Origin: STD1-204 sp041649895
GTDB lineage: Bacteria; Patescibacteriota; Minisyncoccia; Minisyncoccales; Minisyncoccaceae
DNA length: 6,306 nt
Reading direction: 5' to 3'
Assembly: GCA_041649895.1 (NCBI GenBank)
Contig: JBAZMG010000057.1
Location: 1 to 6,306 of the forward strand
Shown: positions 5,673 to 6,306 of the stretch, piece by piece
Numbering within the stretch: position 1 is the stretch's first letter
Layout: every line of letters begins with the position of its first letter
The notes under the pieces: model-generated
Told to the model about the DNA's origin: nothing
Seen by the model: only the letters and a program-made list of their open reading frames with translations
The model's database searches: none
Position numbers and translations under genes: made by a program

Positions 5673-5678
5673 AATTTA

Positions 5679-5972
5679 TTATTTTGTTGAAGCGATTGCG
5701 TCGCTCGGGATTACCAGGTAATCGATCTTGTCCACCTTGTTGTATCCTTGTTCTTTTATACGGTTTTCGAAATTTCCAAGGTTTCTGTTTGAAGAAAGGC
5801 TCAATTTTAATCCGGCCGTTTCTTTTTTTAAGGCCGTTATTTGTTTTTGCTGAATCTCGATTTGGTAACCCGACTGGGTCAACTGAATAATTTGAAAAAT
5901 GTAAAAACCGGCCAATATTCCGAGCAACGTGAACAGTACCGCCGATGTTTTGATTTTTCTTTTTTTTGCCAT
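5679..5972 (-). CDS. ftsL: FtsL-like cell division protein (small bitopic coiled-coil protein)
   Basis: The 97-residue product has a basic head (MAKKRKIK), one membrane segment (about residues 10-30) and a polar coiled-coil-like stretch (about 35-60, including QQKQITALKKETAGLK). The C-terminal tail includes NFENRIKEQGY, resembling the FtsL/DivIC pattern in which a short motif near the end of the coiled coil contacts partners. FtsL is a structural part of the divisome with FtsB/DivIC and the FtsW-FtsI synthase. Sequence similarity in this family is weak; the assignment rests on size, topology and the gap between rsmH and ftsI where ftsL normally sits. The ATG lies 3 bases after the rsmH stop with no Shine-Dalgarno, pointing to coupled translation. 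An unrelated septum protein of the same shape cannot be excluded. Confidence 0.75.
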   Translation of the reverse strand: MAKKRKIKTSAVLFTLLGILAGFYIFQIIQLTQSGYQIEIQQKQITALKKETAGLKLSLSSNRNLGNFENRIKEQGYNKVDKIDYLVIPSDAIASTK

Positions 5973-5975
5973 AAT

Positions 5976-6306
5976 CTATGTCTTAATTATTGCCCTTAAT
6001 TTTGATGATCTTGTCCGAGGATTTGATTCTATTTCTTTGTCAGACGAAGTGATCGGTTTTTTCGTTAACAACTCCCCTTCTTTATTTTTTGCTTTTTCTC
6101 TGAAAAAATTTTTAACTATTCTGTCTTCCAGCGAATGAAATGAAATTACAACAAGCCGTCCTTTGGGCAGAAGTGCTTCCCAGGCTTGCGGAAGTGCCAC
6201 CCCTATATTGTTTAGTTCATCGTTTGTCTCTATTCGCAATGCCTGGAACGTTCGCGTGGCAAAGTGCAATCTTTGGTGATGGTATCCGGGTGGTGTCGCG
6301 CGTCTG
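5976..6306 (-). CDS. rsmH: 16S rRNA (cytosine1402-N4)-methyltransferase RsmH, C-terminal part (cut by window edge)
   Basis: RsmH (MraW) methylates N4 of C1402 in the decoding centre of 16S rRNA using S-adenosylmethionine. About 110 residues are visible, roughly the last third of the usual 300 or so; the frame stays open to the right edge. Conserved family features are HFATRTFQALRIETNDEL, then LLPKGRLVVISFHSLEDRIVKNFFRE, and a basic end NPRTRSSKLRAIIKT. The TTG at 6267-6269 is internal: the conserved sequence GYHHQRLHFATRTFQAL continues upstream of it. The SAM-binding N-terminal half is outside the window. The gene leads the division operon with ftsL 3 bases downstream, as in many bacteria. 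Confidence 0.95.
   Translation of the reverse strand, partial: RRATPPGYHHQRLHFATRTFQALRIETNDELNNIGVALPQAWEALLPKGRLVVISFHSLEDRIVKNFFREKAKNKEGELLTKKPITSSDKEIESNPRTRSSKLRAIIKT

Noticed and set aside
5929..6138. Plus-strand 69-residue hydrophobic open frame
   Set aside because: It is antisense to the rsmH end and the ftsL start; its hydrophobicity comes from Lys/Glu codons read backwards.
5976..6269. TTG at 6267-6269 as the start of a short 97-residue protein
   Set aside because: Conserved RsmH sequence continues upstream to the window edge; the gene is merely cut by the window.

Overview
The window looks like a chromosomal segment of an AT-rich bacterium with a compact genome. It is probably a member of the Candidate Phyla Radiation (Patescibacteria, possibly Parcubacteria). 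That placement is an inference from the L21 sequence style, the minimal division operon, the lack of Shine-Dalgarno sequences at every visible start, and a GC-rich palindromic intergenic repeat; no phylogenetic marker was compared. Stops seen are TAA, TAG and one TGA. No gene contains an in-frame TGA, so the standard bacterial code fits.

Left part (1-1866): the 3' end of dnaB (replicative helicase) runs rightward off the left edge. It is interrupted by a full-length 430-residue intein with a LAGLIDADG homing endonuclease, inserted between ...LRESG and SLEQDADV... of the helicase. dnaB meets rplU (ribosomal protein L21, leftward) tail to tail with a 4-base overlap of their stop regions. A terminator-like hairpin for the dnaB transcript lies inside the rplU coding sequence. 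rplU has a good sigma70-type promoter of its own.

Middle (1867-3962): two leftward genes follow, a CaCA-family (Na+/Ca2+ exchanger-like) membrane protein with altered alpha-repeat motifs and a membrane-anchored leucine-rich-repeat protein. Next is an intergenic block of about 250 bases holding a weak terminator, a promoter, a GC-rich palindrome, short AT-rich direct repeats and a hairpin touching the 3' end of a tRNA-Glu(CTC) gene with encoded CCA.

Right part (3963-6306): a tight leftward operon rsmH-ftsL-ftsI, the core of the division/cell-wall (dcw) cluster, with gaps of 3 and 6 bases. It is cut by the right edge inside rsmH. After ftsI the cluster stops: tRNA-Glu follows instead of murE/murF/mraY.

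The genes are mostly housekeeping (replication, translation, septal peptidoglycan synthesis). The most notable items are the intein with its distinct codon use, the terminator hidden antisense in rplU, the altered exchanger motifs and the intergenic repeat block. I did not find a convincing new multi-gene system.
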